Source: Cydia pomonella (Eukaryota; Arthropoda; Insecta; Lepidoptera; Tortricidae). Taken from it: a stretch of DNA of 64,000 bases. Shown one piece after another: positions 12,869-25,386 of the stretch. Made by a program: the position numbers and the translations under genes. A model generated the notes under the pieces. The model was not told the origin of the DNA. It ran no database searches and worked only from the letters and a program-made list of their open reading frames with translations. The stretch spans positions 11,098,001 to 11,162,000 of the forward strand of contig NC_084703.1 of assembly GCF_033807575.1 (NCBI RefSeq). The letters are read 5' to 3'. Each line of letters opens with the position of its first letter. Position 1 is the first letter of the stretch.

Positions 12869-13000
12869 TAGGATTCCATTGACAGACTGACATGGCGAAA
12901 CTATAAGGGTTCCTTTATAGTTTCGCCATGTCAGTCTGTCTGTTTGTTTATCCGCGGCTTAGCTCACTGACCGCTAGTGCTAGAAAGCTGCAATTTGGCC
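12869..13000. repeat. Fragment of the AGGGTTCCG dispersed repeat
   Basis: Inverted halves around GACATGGCGAAACTATAAGG and CTTTATAGTTTCGCCATGTC, followed by the GTCTG run and GTGCTAGAAAGCTG, match the family members at 7902 and 52030. Confidence 0.7.
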
Positions 13001-13145
13001 TGGGTATTAAAATAAATGAAGCCATAGCCAAAAAATATAGAAATAAAACCTTTTTTTAAATTACTTCCGTTTACATTAATGGCAGTACTTACAGGACTAT
13101 AATGAAACTATGCAGTTATATATCTACATAACCTTTATTTACAAA

Positions 13146-14440
13146 TTATACACCTATATATTTGGTATGTCTACCTGAAGCTAATATTTTATTAGTGGCT
13201 TTGTTCCGTACTTCTACTTCTAAGAATGCAATCTTCTTACCCAACTTCTTTGTTACTGCTTCTACTTCTATTTCATCTCCTTCTTTGGCTGCAGTATAGT
13301 ATCTGAAAAGACAAAAATTCACAATGTACAAGAGTTGTAACCATTTTCAATTCCTATATTTGAAATTATTGTAGGCTGAATCAAGAATAAGATTAAAGAC
13401 AATCCATATTTAAATTTGGTTTTCACTTTTTAATGTACATACCTATGTTCACCACTTACAATAAAAAGTTAAAACCTCTGGATTTTAAACAACCTCTGCT
13501 GGGTTTGGAAGTGAATCTCCATAAATAAAATTACCAATGTGTATTTTCCTTTGAAGTTAAAAGCCAATTCTTGGATTAAGATGCAAGGCAGGTCCCAATA
13601 GTGTTTTGAATAAATATTGTGCCAAATGTTCTCAATGAAAGATAAAAAAAAAACTAGGTACCATAGTAATTAAAATACTCACGATACACTAAGATCAATG
13701 GACACTCCCCTGGTGTCTACATTATCATTGGCCGTGAGGGCATATGTGGATATGGCATCAACAAGATGAGCGATGAATCCACCATGCAGAGTGCCCCGCT
13801 GGTTCAGGTGCTCTGCTCCTACTTGGAAACCAGTGAGGAGTCTGCCATTGCTACATGATATCACTTTAACCTGTAATGTAATCACTAAGGTTAATGGGAA
13901 AACTAGTATGTCAAATTTATTGCCATGAAGTGTCATGTCATGTCTAAGACATATGTATAGAAATACGAAAGTTCTTGAACGTACGCCTCAGGCACAGTCA
14001 GAAAGAAAAGCTTCCCTCCTGCTTTACAGACCATCTGTAAGTGGAGTATGTGTACAAACTGTACAAAGTGTTCAAACACAAGAGTTAAAAAGTGATGAAA
14101 GCGCTTGTAGACGGTCTTCTCCACATTGACCTTAAAATAGCAGCAGTACTAAGGTACAATGGAGATCACATTGTGTTTTATTTCACTCTTGTACTCTTTG
14201 GCCCCGTGTAAGTGACCTCAACCGTCCGTTTGTACTACCTATTGCTCCTATTGTTATAGCCAATCAGGCTCACCTAACATTATTTCAAGGCAGTTGAATT
14301 TTAACTCGATTCAAACAATAAAGCCAAAAATTACATAAACATAACAGAAATACCTTGCGAAGGTTGTGATCGAAGCACTTTGTAGAAGCGATTACTTTAG
14401 TGAAGAGCTCTGCAACTTGTGCAGCCTTATTACCACTCAT
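13146..14440 (-). CDS. ACOT13: Acyl-CoA thioesterase 13 (hotdog fold, THEM2-like)
   Basis: Three exons on the - strand: 14440-14354 (29 codons from ATG), 13870-13683 and 13302-13146 (stop TAA). Donors are GTATTT and GTGAGT; acceptors are ATTACAG and CTTTTCAG. The phases agree and give 143 aa, the usual length of this family. Known members hydrolyse medium/long-chain acyl-CoAs, often at mitochondria, and act as tetramers. HLNQRGTLHGGF carries the expected catalytic Asn (about residue 52), the following helix has the general-base Asp (LVDAIST, about 67), and GVSIDLSVSY holds the conserved Ser (about 86). The C-terminal GRHTKYIG matches the family ending. A poly(A) signal AATAAA lies only about 7 bases past the stop (13139-13134). 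No mitochondrial presequence is obvious. Identification is firm; substrate is inferred from the family. Confidence 0.93.
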
Positions 14441-15687
14441 AGTGATTAATTATACTATACTTTTCTTACATCATCTCATCTGATCAAACTGAGCAGAATA
14501 TCTTAAATCTAAAATAAATACACGCATGTCATCAAAGTGCAATAGCATACATACGTCATACGTCAATGTCATAATTGTCGACAAAATAAATGTCAATCCA
14601 GAAGATATTGTTCCAAATCGGGCCAAGAGAAGTCAGACTATCAACAACATCCGGCACGCCCAGCTTGTCCGTAGAAAAAGGCGGCAAATTTTAAAAATGT
14701 AGAATAAGCGCTAAGCCCAGACATATCAAACGCTTCGCTTGACAGACAGATGAAGTGTGCGAAAGGGAAGCCATCACGTATATGAACATCCCATGAGTGC
14801 GAAAGAGGCAGACTACATATGAGAAAACGTGACCATTGTAAAAATCCAGTTTATACAGTTCATTATAAGTTTTTCTTCAAATTGTGTTAATAATTCATCA
14901 TATTAGTCAATAATTTAGAATATTTTGTGTAAAAACCTAAACTGTTACTTTACGCTAGGGCTTGACAAAATGTTCATATGACTGTATCGATAACTTGTCG
15001 GTATATTAGTAGATATGGAATTCGTTGTTCACGAGACATCATTAAGATATTAACCTTTATTTTAACTGACTTAAAATAATAACGATTGTTATAATGCCTT
15101 TTTTGAAGGTGCACATGTTTAGCAGGAAATTTAAATTTCATTTTCCAACACAGTACTTAAATTTTGGCCACTTTCTCACGGCTTTGCCGCTAACACAAGG
15201 AAACACAAGACAGCGTATAATTGTACACAGCGTATACACACCCAACCCAACTTGTCGGTAGAAAGAGGCACTAATGTCAACTTAAAAAAATAAATTAAAG
15301 GTACTATAAACGCTAATAGGGTCTAATAGTAGGAATAATACTCATACCTAAAACATTTTTGTATAAAAACAAACACATTTGAAAAAGTAGTCGATAAAGT
15401 AGTCAAACACCGATAGATTATTAATATGTTGTAAAATGACATCACTATTTTTGATCTCACATAGACAATTTACGCACACACTTGCATTTCATTTTGGTCG
15501 CACTTTTGAAGTTTGACAGTTGTTCTTTTACATCCTATTTCTACGGCGCGAAGGGTTGACTGTCCATACAAAAACTTATTAGGTAAAATATTTATTTAAG
15601 TAAAGTAATACATAAGTAGTCCAAAAACATGATGATAAAAAATTTAAACTAGAAATAAACCTAAAAAATAAATTAATTACAACAAAC
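14441..15687. other. Upstream region of ACOT13, no other gene
   Basis: It should contain the thioesterase promoter, but I see no convincing TATA box. Two short fragments (near 14665 CTTGTCCGTAGAAA and near 15253 CTTGTCGGTAGAAA) look like copies of a dispersed repeat. Confidence 0.45.
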
Positions 15688-16480
15688 TTAACTGTATATC
15701 AAAAGACGTATGTCCCGTTCAGACTGTCCCTGATCCAAACGGGCCAAAAACAAAAACGCTAGCGGCATTGCCGCGTTGCACAGCCAGCGATATTTGCTGG
15801 ACCAGGTAAGAGCCGGCACGGGGTCGCTGCCCCTCATACGCGCCGCTCCAAGTAAGTACAAAAACTGAAATTCTTTTCTATTGACAAGGAAATTTAAATA
15901 ATATAGTTGGTCAAACAAGTTAGTTAGAGTCTGTGCGGAAAGAGAAGAGTCGTAGAATGTATTGGTTCCCATATATTTCACGACTCTTCTGTTTCCGCAC
16001 AGAGTCTAGTAATACAAATGTTTTGGTGGCAATAAATAAGAATCGAGCTACAAGACTTGTTCAGCAAATAATTCACTAAAGGTCAACAATAGGTATAACC
16101 AATATTGATTTGTGATGAAGGAATGGTAATCCGATATAATAAGGTGGACGTTTGATTTGAAAAATCGCCAGAGTTGCAGGTCGAGCGAAATCATCCCACG
16201 TGACCACGCCACCATCCATCCATCAAGGTCATCTAATACCGAATCAGAGCACCCCAGTACCCACGTGGTCTTGTCTGTCCTACCCCTAGAAAGCAATTGC
16301 GAAAACGGAGGCGCGGAGGGAGGGCAGCCTTCGCCCGCTGTGACGGAGCGCGGGAAGGAGCTGAGTGTAGTTACGTGGCCGGAGCTACCCAGATACAACA
16401 GCTTTATCCTGCCGCAGTTGCGTACCAGGCCGGGCCCCTCACCCCTCACCATACAGTCCATATTGTAAATTTTTACTCTT
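15688..16480. other. GC-rich unassigned segment with a 28-bp hairpin
   Basis: Two GC-rich blocks (about 15705-15855 and 16150-16445) stand out from AT-rich surroundings. Between them, 15926-15953 and 15980-16007 are inverted repeats (TCTGTGCGGAAAGAG / CTGTTTCCGCACAGA), and a related arm occurs at 63464-63493. The frames here (97 and 149 aa on the - strand) show no domain I recognise, and the two strands are open over the same bases. A retroelement remnant is likely but unproven. Confidence 0.4.
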
Positions 16481-17540
16481 GAATACACCCTCTCCAACCA
16501 AGAGTTAGTTGCACCCGTTTTGTGAATGTGAGTTTTTTGAAGGACAACAAGAAAGGGAAGTAGTCAAATGTTGGCAAATATATTGTTTGTTAAAAAAATC
16601 TGCTGATCAGCAAATGGGGTAGGTTGACTTGCTTAGACATTTGCTGATAAACTGATTTACCGGCGAATAATTTTTTGTGGATCAGGTAAATTGTAATCCA
16701 AAATGAAATAATCCGCTTACCCACTGATTGTTTATCAAAATTTGATAAATGGTGGATCGCTTACTGCCGGTCAAATAATTAATTTGCCAACCAAATCAAG
16801 TTAGAGCAGCTCATTATGACATTAATTGCGAACTGGCTTAGAAATACTTGCTAACGTTAAGTTTCTGACCAAGTATACATTTTGGATCACCAAATATATA
16901 ATTATCTTTGTTAATCAAAATAGGAATATTTTGCTGACCGATTATAAATGACACCCTTTAAATATAAGAACAAATAATTAAATGCCTTTATAGAATCAAT
17001 TAGCAATAGCATTATTATGATCCGCAACAACTTTTTAACCAGGCTCTATATATGCGAGAAGAATTTTTAATACAGTTTATTACATTTGAAGTACATTTGA
17101 ATTTCGCGCCTTTTACTAGTGACAAAGTTGTTTCACAAGTTATATATAAGGTGCTAACAAATTGGTTACCAATATTGTTACAGCTGATAGTACGCGGCTC
17201 CTGGAGTATGTATAAGTATTTAAGTATTAAATTAAACATTATAGGTTTTATGATGTTTTTTTAGAGAAAATTGGAAAACAAATTTGCTACGTGATATAGT
17301 TAAATGAGACTCATTGAACAGATTCTAGAACCTCTTTTACCTAACACTTAACTGGCCACTTCACGTTGATAGCCTCCTCCACGACAAATATTGTACGTCT
17401 TTTAGTTAAATATGACTGGTATGGGATGGAATGCAATATGGTCGTAAATAATTGTAATGGCTTTTCAAACAGTTCTGTGAAGTCGATTTTTAGGATTCCG
17501 TATTCCGTACCTCATAAGGAAAAACGGAACCCTTATAGGA
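16481..17540. other. Intergenic, repeat fragments only
   Basis: AT-rich. The piece around 17098-17135 (TTTGAATTTCGCGCCTTTTA) recurs at about 18089-18130. A fragment of the AGGGTTCCG-type repeat (GGATTCCG..., GGAACCCTTATAGG) lies at 17490-17545. No gene is seen. Confidence 0.45.
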
Positions 17541-17554
17541 TTCCCGCCAAAGAA

Positions 17555-17832
17555 ACAAAGTTCATCCAGACTTTCTCGACACTTGGCAAACAAAGAACAA
17601 GCGGGCATCTCGCTCGTTTTTGCCCAGAACGTGCAAGTTGTGGAATGAGCTACCTTCTGAGGTGTTTCCCTTGCGCTATGACATGGGGTTTTTCAAGAAG
17701 CAAGTATTTAGGGTTCTCAAAGGTTGGCAATACATAAGTTGCTCCGGTGTTGCTTATGTCCATGGGCGGCGATGACTGCTTCCCATCAGGCGGCTCGTCT
17801 GCCCATTTGCGACCTATTACATAAAAAAAAAT
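17555..17832 (+). mobile_element. LINE 3' fragment (C-terminus of a reverse-transcriptase protein)
   Basis: From about 17629 the frame reads T-C-K-L-W-N-E-L-P-S-E-V-F-P, then FFKKQVFRVLKGWQ and a stop TGA after VHGRR, which is the usual C-terminal end of insect LINE polyproteins (WN-x-LP-x-x-VF). It is followed by the 3'UTR motif GGCGGCTCGTCTGCCC and an A-run at 17822. It is 5' truncated. Confidence 0.7.
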
Positions 17833-18660
17833 CACTCTTGTGTTTGTTTGTCTGACCGTTTGTCATACGAGTAGCCTAATTTGCTCCCAAACGGAACGAT
17901 TACGTTAAAATTTGGTCTGTGAGTTCTGTGACCCAAAGACGAACTTGTAACTTAAATAAATGAATTTGAAAGCTCAATTTTTTTTAATGATTTTCTGGTA
18001 AACATAGTCTGTCCTATATAAGTTTCCTACAATAAAAAAACAGCAAATTTTAAAAATTTTGCTGCGAAAGGTAATCGTCGTATAGAAAATTTGAATTACG
18101 CGCCTTTTTTAACTGAACAAGTTGTTTGACCGTCTACGGGTAAGATACGGCGAGAAAGCCCTACCATATTTATAAAAATACCGTTATGAGCTAGTGTGAT
18201 CAAAAAGATAATTTTGGCCGCCGAATGATATTGAACAATGGACCGAAAGCACACTTGATCTGGTTAGTCGGGCATTGCGTACCAGTGCAAGAAACATTTA
18301 CGTAAGTTCAAAACATGTTTGTATAGTTTGTAAGCGTCCACCTTATCCAAAACAAGTGCATAATACTTGCCCACTGACAGTTAATTACCTACCGGACGAA
18401 CGATAGAGAAACTTGTTGTCCAAATTGGTGATTGATGGACATAGGCTGATCGGGCACTGTATATTAAGCAGTCGAATTGGTGCAAATAAGTGCCACAGTG
18501 ACGTGGGCATGATTTGTTGTGCGAATGCTTATGAGTACTTTTTGTAAAACGACTTTGAGATAGGTATAAGTACCACAATGAAAATGTTTTAATAGGTACC
18601 TAACAGTGTTCTCTGAATGTCCACTCCATCCCAAGTAGGACATGTAGGTATTATCCTATA
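17833..18660. other. Intergenic, no gene seen
   Basis: AT-rich DNA between two LINE insertions. It holds only the repeat fragment noted near 18089-18130. Confidence 0.45.
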
Positions 18661-18935
18661 TATGAAAATGAAAATGAAAATGAAAATGTTTATTTGGGTA
18701 ATGAAATGAAAATGTTTATTTGGGTAACAAATAAATTACAATTATAATATAATGGCTGGAGTTTCCTAGTAGATGAATATATACATCTGTGTCAGGAAAC
18801 CCCGCTCTTCCGTTTGAGGTTTACAATAACTGTTTCCTAAATAAACTAGGTACATATTTGCAAACTGAAATTATGAATTTGTTATGTTAATTAGTTTATG
18901 TACTATGAGTGCATAATGACAATTTCACATTACAT

Positions 18936-19026
<91 letters not shown>

Positions 19027-22000
19027 CGCGCGCGCGCGTGCGTGCGTGCGTGCGTGTGCGTGTGCGGATGTGTGTGTGTGTGTGCGTGGGAGATTGTTGG
19101 ATAATTGTTTATTTTGAAAAGCGTATAACGTGTCCTTGTAGTAAAGCCTCTGTTTCATCATAGTTTAGATTTTTAAGCCACTGCATAAGGTTTTTTCTAC
19201 AATCAAAAAATGTCATCGGGTATATATTTGTTTCCGTGTTAACTTTATTGTACAGATAAGCGGATTGGTATGAGAACTGTCTTTTTGCAAAAACGGACTT
19301 GCAGGCAGGTGAGGGCGCTATATTAGTGTTTCTTCTACGATTTTGGGTGACGGGTTTATAGTTAAGTGTCTTGTGTAGCTTCAGTAGTATATGCAAAATA
19401 TAAAGTTTTCTCATGGTTAATAAGTCGCAGATACCATATAGTTCCTTTGTAGAGTATCTGTAGTGTTTAAAATACATTACCTTTAACAAGCACCTCTGTC
19501 CTCTCTCAACTTCTAGAAATTTAGTTTTTGTTGCGCCTCCCCAGACAGTTATACAGTAGGACATTATTGATTGAGCCAATGAAATATAGAGTTGATTTAA
19601 TAATTGTTTTGAGGTAATGTATCGTAGAGTTTTAAACACCCATATTAGTTTACGTATTCTACTATTTATTTTCTCGATATGATGGTGCCAGGACAATCTC
19701 TGGTCTATGTGGATTCCGAGGTATTTGACAGAATTTTGTTTTTCAATTATGGGACACTCGCAGAGTGTTGTGTTGGGGTCGCAGTGATGTATTTTGAGGT
19801 AGATATTATCAGCTGGCTGGTTTCTATCGTACTTAGAGAAGCATATAAAATTAGTTTTAGACGTGTTAAGAGTTAGGAGATTTGATGCAAGCCAGTTGGA
19901 GACCTTAACTAGTCCTATTTCCGCATCCCTATATACAGTTTCCCAGCATTTGCCCCTGAACACAACCACGGTATCATCAGCATAGGAGAAAATCCGACCA
20001 TTTCTTACACTGAGGTTTGTTAAATCGTTGATGTATACAAGAAACAGAGTGGGGCCAAGAACACTGCCTTGCGGGACGCCAAACTGCACCCGCGTATCAT
20101 CGCTTATTTGATCTCCAATTTTCACCTTTTGCGAGCGATTTTGTAGATAGTCCTCAAGCAATTCTAGAATTTTATCTCTAAGACCTATCCTTTCTAGCTT
20201 GTTGACAAGAATGGGGTGGGACACCGTGTCGAAAGCCTTTTTGAGGTCCAGAAAAAACTGCGAGGCATTTTTCACCTTTATCCACGATGTCCGTAATTAG
20301 AGAAGTAAGTGCTATCGCTGCGTCCTCGGTTGATTTGCCTTGTCTAAAGCCGTATTGGCAGTCTGAAAGTATGTTAAATTTATTAAGGTAACTTATTATA
20401 CGTTTGTTAATTAGTTTTTCTAATATTTTAGACAAAGCAGATAGCACAGAAATTGGTCTGTAGTTATTAGGTTCCTCTCTCTTCCCACTCTTGTGCACAG
20501 GGGTCACGATAGAGTGTTTGAGCACGTCAGGAAATAAACCTTTATGAAAACACAAGTTCACCAGGTGGGAAATTACTGGGACTACTGCCACTTTAGCCTG
20601 TTTGAGGAATTGCGTAGGAATTTCATCACACCCAGGCGCACTATTAGATTTAAGTGACATGAGGATATTTTCTACTTCTTGAACGTCTGTATCTAGTAGT
20701 ACAAATGAAGACGGATGTATGATGTTACCTTGGGTGTGGTTGCCAAGTAACATAGGATGTGCATTTATAATGTCCTCTGCAAGGTTCTTACCAACGTTTG
20801 CAAAGTAAAGGTTTACGTGGTTAACAGAGTCTAGTGGTGTTTCCTTACATTTTAACAAGTCCTGGTTTGGCGTTTTATTATCCTTATAATGCGTTATGGA
20901 TTTAATTGTTCGCCATAGTGCCTTGGGATTTTTTGCCACTTTAGCAAGTTCTTGACTTTCGTACCTTCTCTTGAGCTTTTTGATAAGGTTATTTAAGTAA
21001 TTGCGATATCGTTTAAAAGTGATTTTCAAAACCTAGTTTTCGGGATCCGCTCGAAGTCTAAGCTGCATTTTGTTTCTGTTTTTTATACAGCGAAGTATCC
21101 CGGGTGTAATCCAGGGTTTGATTGTACGACGACTTTTTGGTAATTTTATTACAGTTTTGCTATCATTTAAAGACTCTTTAATTTTTATTATCATTTGTTT
21201 GATTACAATATTTGGGTCGTCACAAGTTAAAAGGGTATTCATGTTTTTCTCTAGAAGCTTATTGACAGCCAGCTCTACTACAGTTTGTTTTTCAATCAAC
21301 TTCTCCTTTTTGAAGCTAGATAATAATAAGATAACTGTATTATGATCAGACACGGATGTATTCAAGACAGCTACAAAGGCATTATATTTATTATTGTTTA
21401 TTTTTAACATTACATGGTCAAGGCAACTACCACCTCTAGTTGGTAATGTGTGGCCAGGTAATATGCCATGAGTAGATAGCATGTTGAGATAGTTCAGTCT
21501 GTTTTCGCCTTCATAGTTAGATTCTTGTACTCTGGAGATTAAGTTAATGTTTATATCTCCACTTAAGATGATGTTATTGTTTGATTTAATAGATTCTAGA
21601 TAAAGGCTAAGCGAATTGATAAATTCAAGGGCATTGCTGTTTGATGGGGAGCGATAAATGCCAAGTATAATAGTATTGCCCATTTTAATCTGTAAGCACG
21701 ACGCGTGGACGAGCTTGACTTCTCTAATACTAGCATTAAGACAGGTTTTGACATAAACCACTACTCCGTCGTTTTGATTTAGGTTGTTTTCGGTAGATAG
21801 AAAGCTGTATTTATCAATGTAGGGGATGGGTTTGTTTGGGTTTAGTCGGCACTCAGTGAGAATTAGTATATCGATATCAAATGTCAATTGTGACAGTGTT
21901 ATTTGAAAGTCAGTCATATTACTATATATACTTCTGATATTTTGGGTGGCAAGAGTTAAACACGTGTGTGAAAAAGGTATAAAATTTGATAGGTCTTCAA

Positions 22001-22070
22001 GGTCACAGCTAGTAGACTGCGCAATCACAGTACAGTCTATATCGTTTATTGTTTGTAGCTGACTATCCAT
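18661..22070 (-). mobile_element. Non-LTR retrotransposon (APE-RT LINE, CR1/jockey-like), defective
   Basis: On the - strand, 22070-21033 encodes an APE endonuclease (NIRSI, ILTECRL, GVVVYVK, SGDININL, SDHNT). The frame then continues after one in-frame TAG (about 21035-21033) into a reverse transcriptase: NYRPISVLSALSKILEKLI, YGFRQGKST, LDLKKAFDTV, FGVPQGSVLGP and the catalytic SYADDTVV. A +1 shift lies in a T-run near 20250, between CLAVF and LDLKKAF, so two lesions break the polyprotein. The C-terminal domain ends at 19109. The 3'UTR carries a TG/CG microsatellite and the element ends with tandem CATTTT units near 18664-18690. No gag-like first ORF is seen upstream, so the copy is probably 5' truncated. 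The clade is my inference from motifs. Confidence 0.9.
18935..19090. repeat. (TG)n-(CG)n microsatellite
   Basis: About 80 bp of TG repeats runs into about 20 bp of CG repeats at 19019-19039, then TGCG and TG units. It lies in the 3'UTR of the LINE. The apparent Cys-Val and Thr-His proteins on both strands are artefacts of this repeat. Confidence 0.95.
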
Positions 22071-22254
22071 AATTTAAGTGCATCATTTCAAGGTGTAATC
22101 TAGATGTTTCTGTATTTTTAAATTATTGGGTTTTAGGTATACGAGTATGCAAGCCTAATAACACGCAATATATAACCTATGAAAACCAGAATATCACGCA
22201 AAAAGCATTCAGGTCTGTATTTCTCATGATGTAAAAACCCTCTAAATTACAACA

Positions 22255-22650
22255 TTTTTAGGGTTCCGTGCCAAAAAGGCACAAAAGGAAACCTTATGGT
22301 GCAACACTGTCCGTCGGTCCGTCTGTCTGTCTGTCATATCGCTAAATATCTCGAGAACCACTTAAGCTATTGATTTGAAATTTGGAATACTTATGGACAA
22401 CGCTAACACAGATACTTACTTTGAAAGTATTATTATTATTTTTAATAACTACCTATGGGAAATGCCCAATATGAAGAGAGGGCGAAATTTCAAAATCTAG
22501 TGACGTTGATCATTTGAAAGAGCTCAAATTGACCATTCCAAAACAATTTTTATTTTGGATAAAAAAAATACTACAATACGAGATAATTCAAAGTTTGTAC
22601 GGAACCCTCGATGCGCTAGTAAAACGAACTCGCGCATGACCGGTTTTTTT
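22255..22650 (+). repeat. AGGGTTCCG dispersed repeat copy
   Basis: It starts TTTTTAGGGTTCCGTGCC, has the GTCTGTCTGTCTGTC run at about 22319-22335, and ends near ACTCGCGCATGACCGGTTTT, the usual distal end of the family. Confidence 0.75.
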
Positions 22651-24795
22651 ACAAAGATGTCAATGGGCTATTCGCTAACGTCTCAAAGTATCATCTTATA
22701 TTACTTAGTTTACTTGCATATGAGAGCGATAAACATGCTAATGAATGTATTAATCTGAACACCGAAAACAAGACCCGTGATGGGTGGCCGCCAGCGCCAC
22801 TTGAAGAGTTAAAGTCATCCAAAAAAAGAATACTTAGGTTCCTTTGACCGTTAAAACCAACATTCGTGGCTCTTTGATGTTCCGATAACTGGCAATTACT
22901 ACTGCGGATGGCTCTTCTTTGAAAAAGATTGCCGATCTCTAAGGGTCTACCACCAACATCGAAACGAAACGAAAACGTCATCTGCCTCTCTGTCGCTCGA
23001 ATATGCAAGAGCGGTAGAGAGGCAGATAACGACTTAAATTTTTTCGATGTTGGCGGTAGGCTCTCTGAACTGAGAATAAAAAATCATAATTTGTTTATCT
23101 ACCAATACCTACATCGTTTGAATATGCCAGAGTGATAGAGAGGTAGAAAAGATTTCGATTTTCGCGGTAGGCCCTCTGAACTAGGCTAAGGTGGCCGTCA
23201 TCGCAAGTTATGTCATAATTTCGGTCGCGAAGTGTGCCACGCCACACCAGTTAGGCGGTGTGCCACTTATTGCCCGGATTTGGTATTCCCTGTTACGCAA
23301 ACTTGCGCAAGGCAACTGAATAAATGTGCGCCAGTCCGTGTCTCGACTATTTGACATTATGATTATTGTATTGTCCTCGTAACTGCGAGTATGCTGGCGA
23401 GTATCTGATAAATGTACTGTCAACCAAAACATCTACCACACTTTTTAGAGTTTTGTACCCACAGATATCACCTGTTATGACTAAGGAGTATCTCGGTAAC
23501 GTCTGTAACCTTTACAAATTGGCAATGCAATAGAAAGTCTGATATAATACAAGTATTTAATATGCATCTCATTTTCTAGGCTTGGCTTGGACTCGTCCAC
23601 ATACCACATCACAATACAAGTGTATGTATAATCAGGCAGTCATTACACCGTCCCCGTGTGATGACCGCCTTGTGTCGTGCACGGCACGGTGTAACGGTTG
23701 TAATCACCCTTAATCCAATTATGACGTCGGTTGAACACTTTTTCACTTCCCGTACGTATGTTATTTTGGTTAGTCAGTAGCGAGTGTAGCGACGTGATGA
23801 AAACTTTATAAGCCTTTATTTTTTCATGAAAATATATTGCAGCTTTTCCCCACAGCGATATTAATGTACGTAAATACGGAAACTCGCTTTAATGGGAAAG
23901 GGCTTCAATTTTATCAACAAATATTTACGGATTAACTTTCTTATTTTTCCTGAATGAATCGCCGGTAACGAGACAGTTAGCGGTCTTCTTTACGACAAAT
24001 TACGATACTCAGACGATAGTACTCAGACGCAACCCGGTCGCTGGAATACAAAAAGGCCAAATCTCAACATGAATCTCATACAACCTAAAACAGAAGGCTC
24101 GTGGACTCGTACGTGGGACGTGACACCGGGCAACAGACTCAAAGGTCCTACGGCGAAATTTCGATTTCCGATTTTAGCAGTAGACCTTCACCAATCCCAT
24201 AGTTAACGGACCAAACGCAAGTCGAACGCTGAAGCGGACCGTTGTAATGCGATTTCGAGATCTACGAATCAACTTAAGCAGTGTAGACACTGGACAATTT
24301 TTCGCAAATCAGATGAAATAGACAATTTAATTAAAAAATAATTAATTTCAAAAATACTCGCCGACCTCCTATGAAGTTGTGGACGTTAGATGAGACTAAC
24401 AATAAAATTGCCAATTAAATCTTTGGAGGTTCGTTTGGGGGTCTGGACTGGACGCCCACATATAGTTTTTTTTTCTGATAAATTGGTTGGGTTCTTAAAA
24501 TTGTCGCATAGAGACTAACACAAGGTAAATAAATATTATAGGACACTATTACACAAATTCACTAAGTCTTATAGTAAGCTCAATTAGGCTTGTGTTGAGT
24601 GCTTAGACAACGATATATATAATATATAAATACTTAAATACATAGAAAACACGCGAAGATTTAATGGCTATCTATGAATTAGTCTATAATTCTGTGATCA
24701 AAAGACTGGTGAATCGCGAATTCGTTCGGGGCGAACTACTAGGTCCGTTTAGGTCTTTGTCTTTGCACTGACTCGAACGAAACAAAGTTTGGAGG
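22651..24795. other. Intergenic with short repeat copies
   Basis: At 22965-23035 a hairpin (CTGCCTCTCTGTCGCTCGAA / AGAGCGGTAGAGAGGCAG) is followed by a diverged partial copy at 23110-23150. Otherwise no gene is seen. Confidence 0.45.
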
Positions 24796-25386
24796 TACAG
24801 TCACGTCTGAAAATATCGATACAAAAAATGTGCCAAAATATGTAATCACTACCTTAATATTTTTTTATGATATAGGAGGCAAAGCGGTGGTGGCCGAGTG
24901 GATATGACGTCCGACTTTCAATCCGGAGGTCGCGGGTTAAAATCCTGGCTCGTACCAATGAGTTTTTCGGGACTTATGTATGAAATGTCATTTGATATTT
25001 ACCACTAGCTTTTCGGTGAAGGAAAACATCGTGAGGAAACCTGCACACATTTGCGAAGAAATTCAAAGGTGTATGTGAAGTTCCCAATCCGAATTGGGCT
25101 AGCGTGGGGACTAAGCCCGAACCCTCTCGCGCATGAGAGGAGGCCTGTGCCCAGCAGTGGGACGTATATAGGCTGAATTATTAGGAGGCAAACGAGCAGA
25201 CGGATCTTCTGATGGTAAGCGATTACCGCCGCCCATGGACACCCGCAACACCAGAGGGGTTGTAAGTGCGTTGCCGGCCTTTTAGATGGGAATACGCTCT
25301 TGAAGGTATATAATATATGGGCAATAAAGTCGTGTATACATATTTTTGGCGCTTTTTTCGTATCAATGTTTTCAGATGTGACCGTA
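24796..25386. repeat. TIR element (outermost layer of a nested insertion)
   Basis: The ends TACAGTCACGTCTGAAAATATCGATAC... and ...GTATCAATGTTTTCAGATGTGACCGTA are inverted. The centre is filled by a second repeat (about 24873-25310, GAGCAGACGG, CGCCGCCCATGGACACC, GTTGCCGGCC), which itself contains a SINE. Confidence 0.7.
24884..25181 (+). mobile_element. tRNA-derived SINE with 11-bp target duplication
   Basis: The 5' part is tRNA-like: box A TGGCCGAGTGG and a decayed box B GGGTTAAAATCC, folding through TCGTACCA. The 3' part is a LINE-type tail (TCGTGAGGAAACCTGC, GTGCCCAGCAGTGGGACGTA). Identical TAGGAGGCAAA copies flank it at 24873-24883 and 25182-25192. Confidence 0.88.

Noticed and set aside
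18898..19163. Cys-Val and Thr-His repeat proteins
   Set aside because: Produced by a TG/CG microsatellite in a LINE 3'UTR; open on both strands for trivial reasons.
24884..24960. Functional tRNA gene
   Set aside because: Box A and B are present but box B is degenerate, the unit continues into a LINE-type tail and is flanked by a target duplication; it is a SINE.
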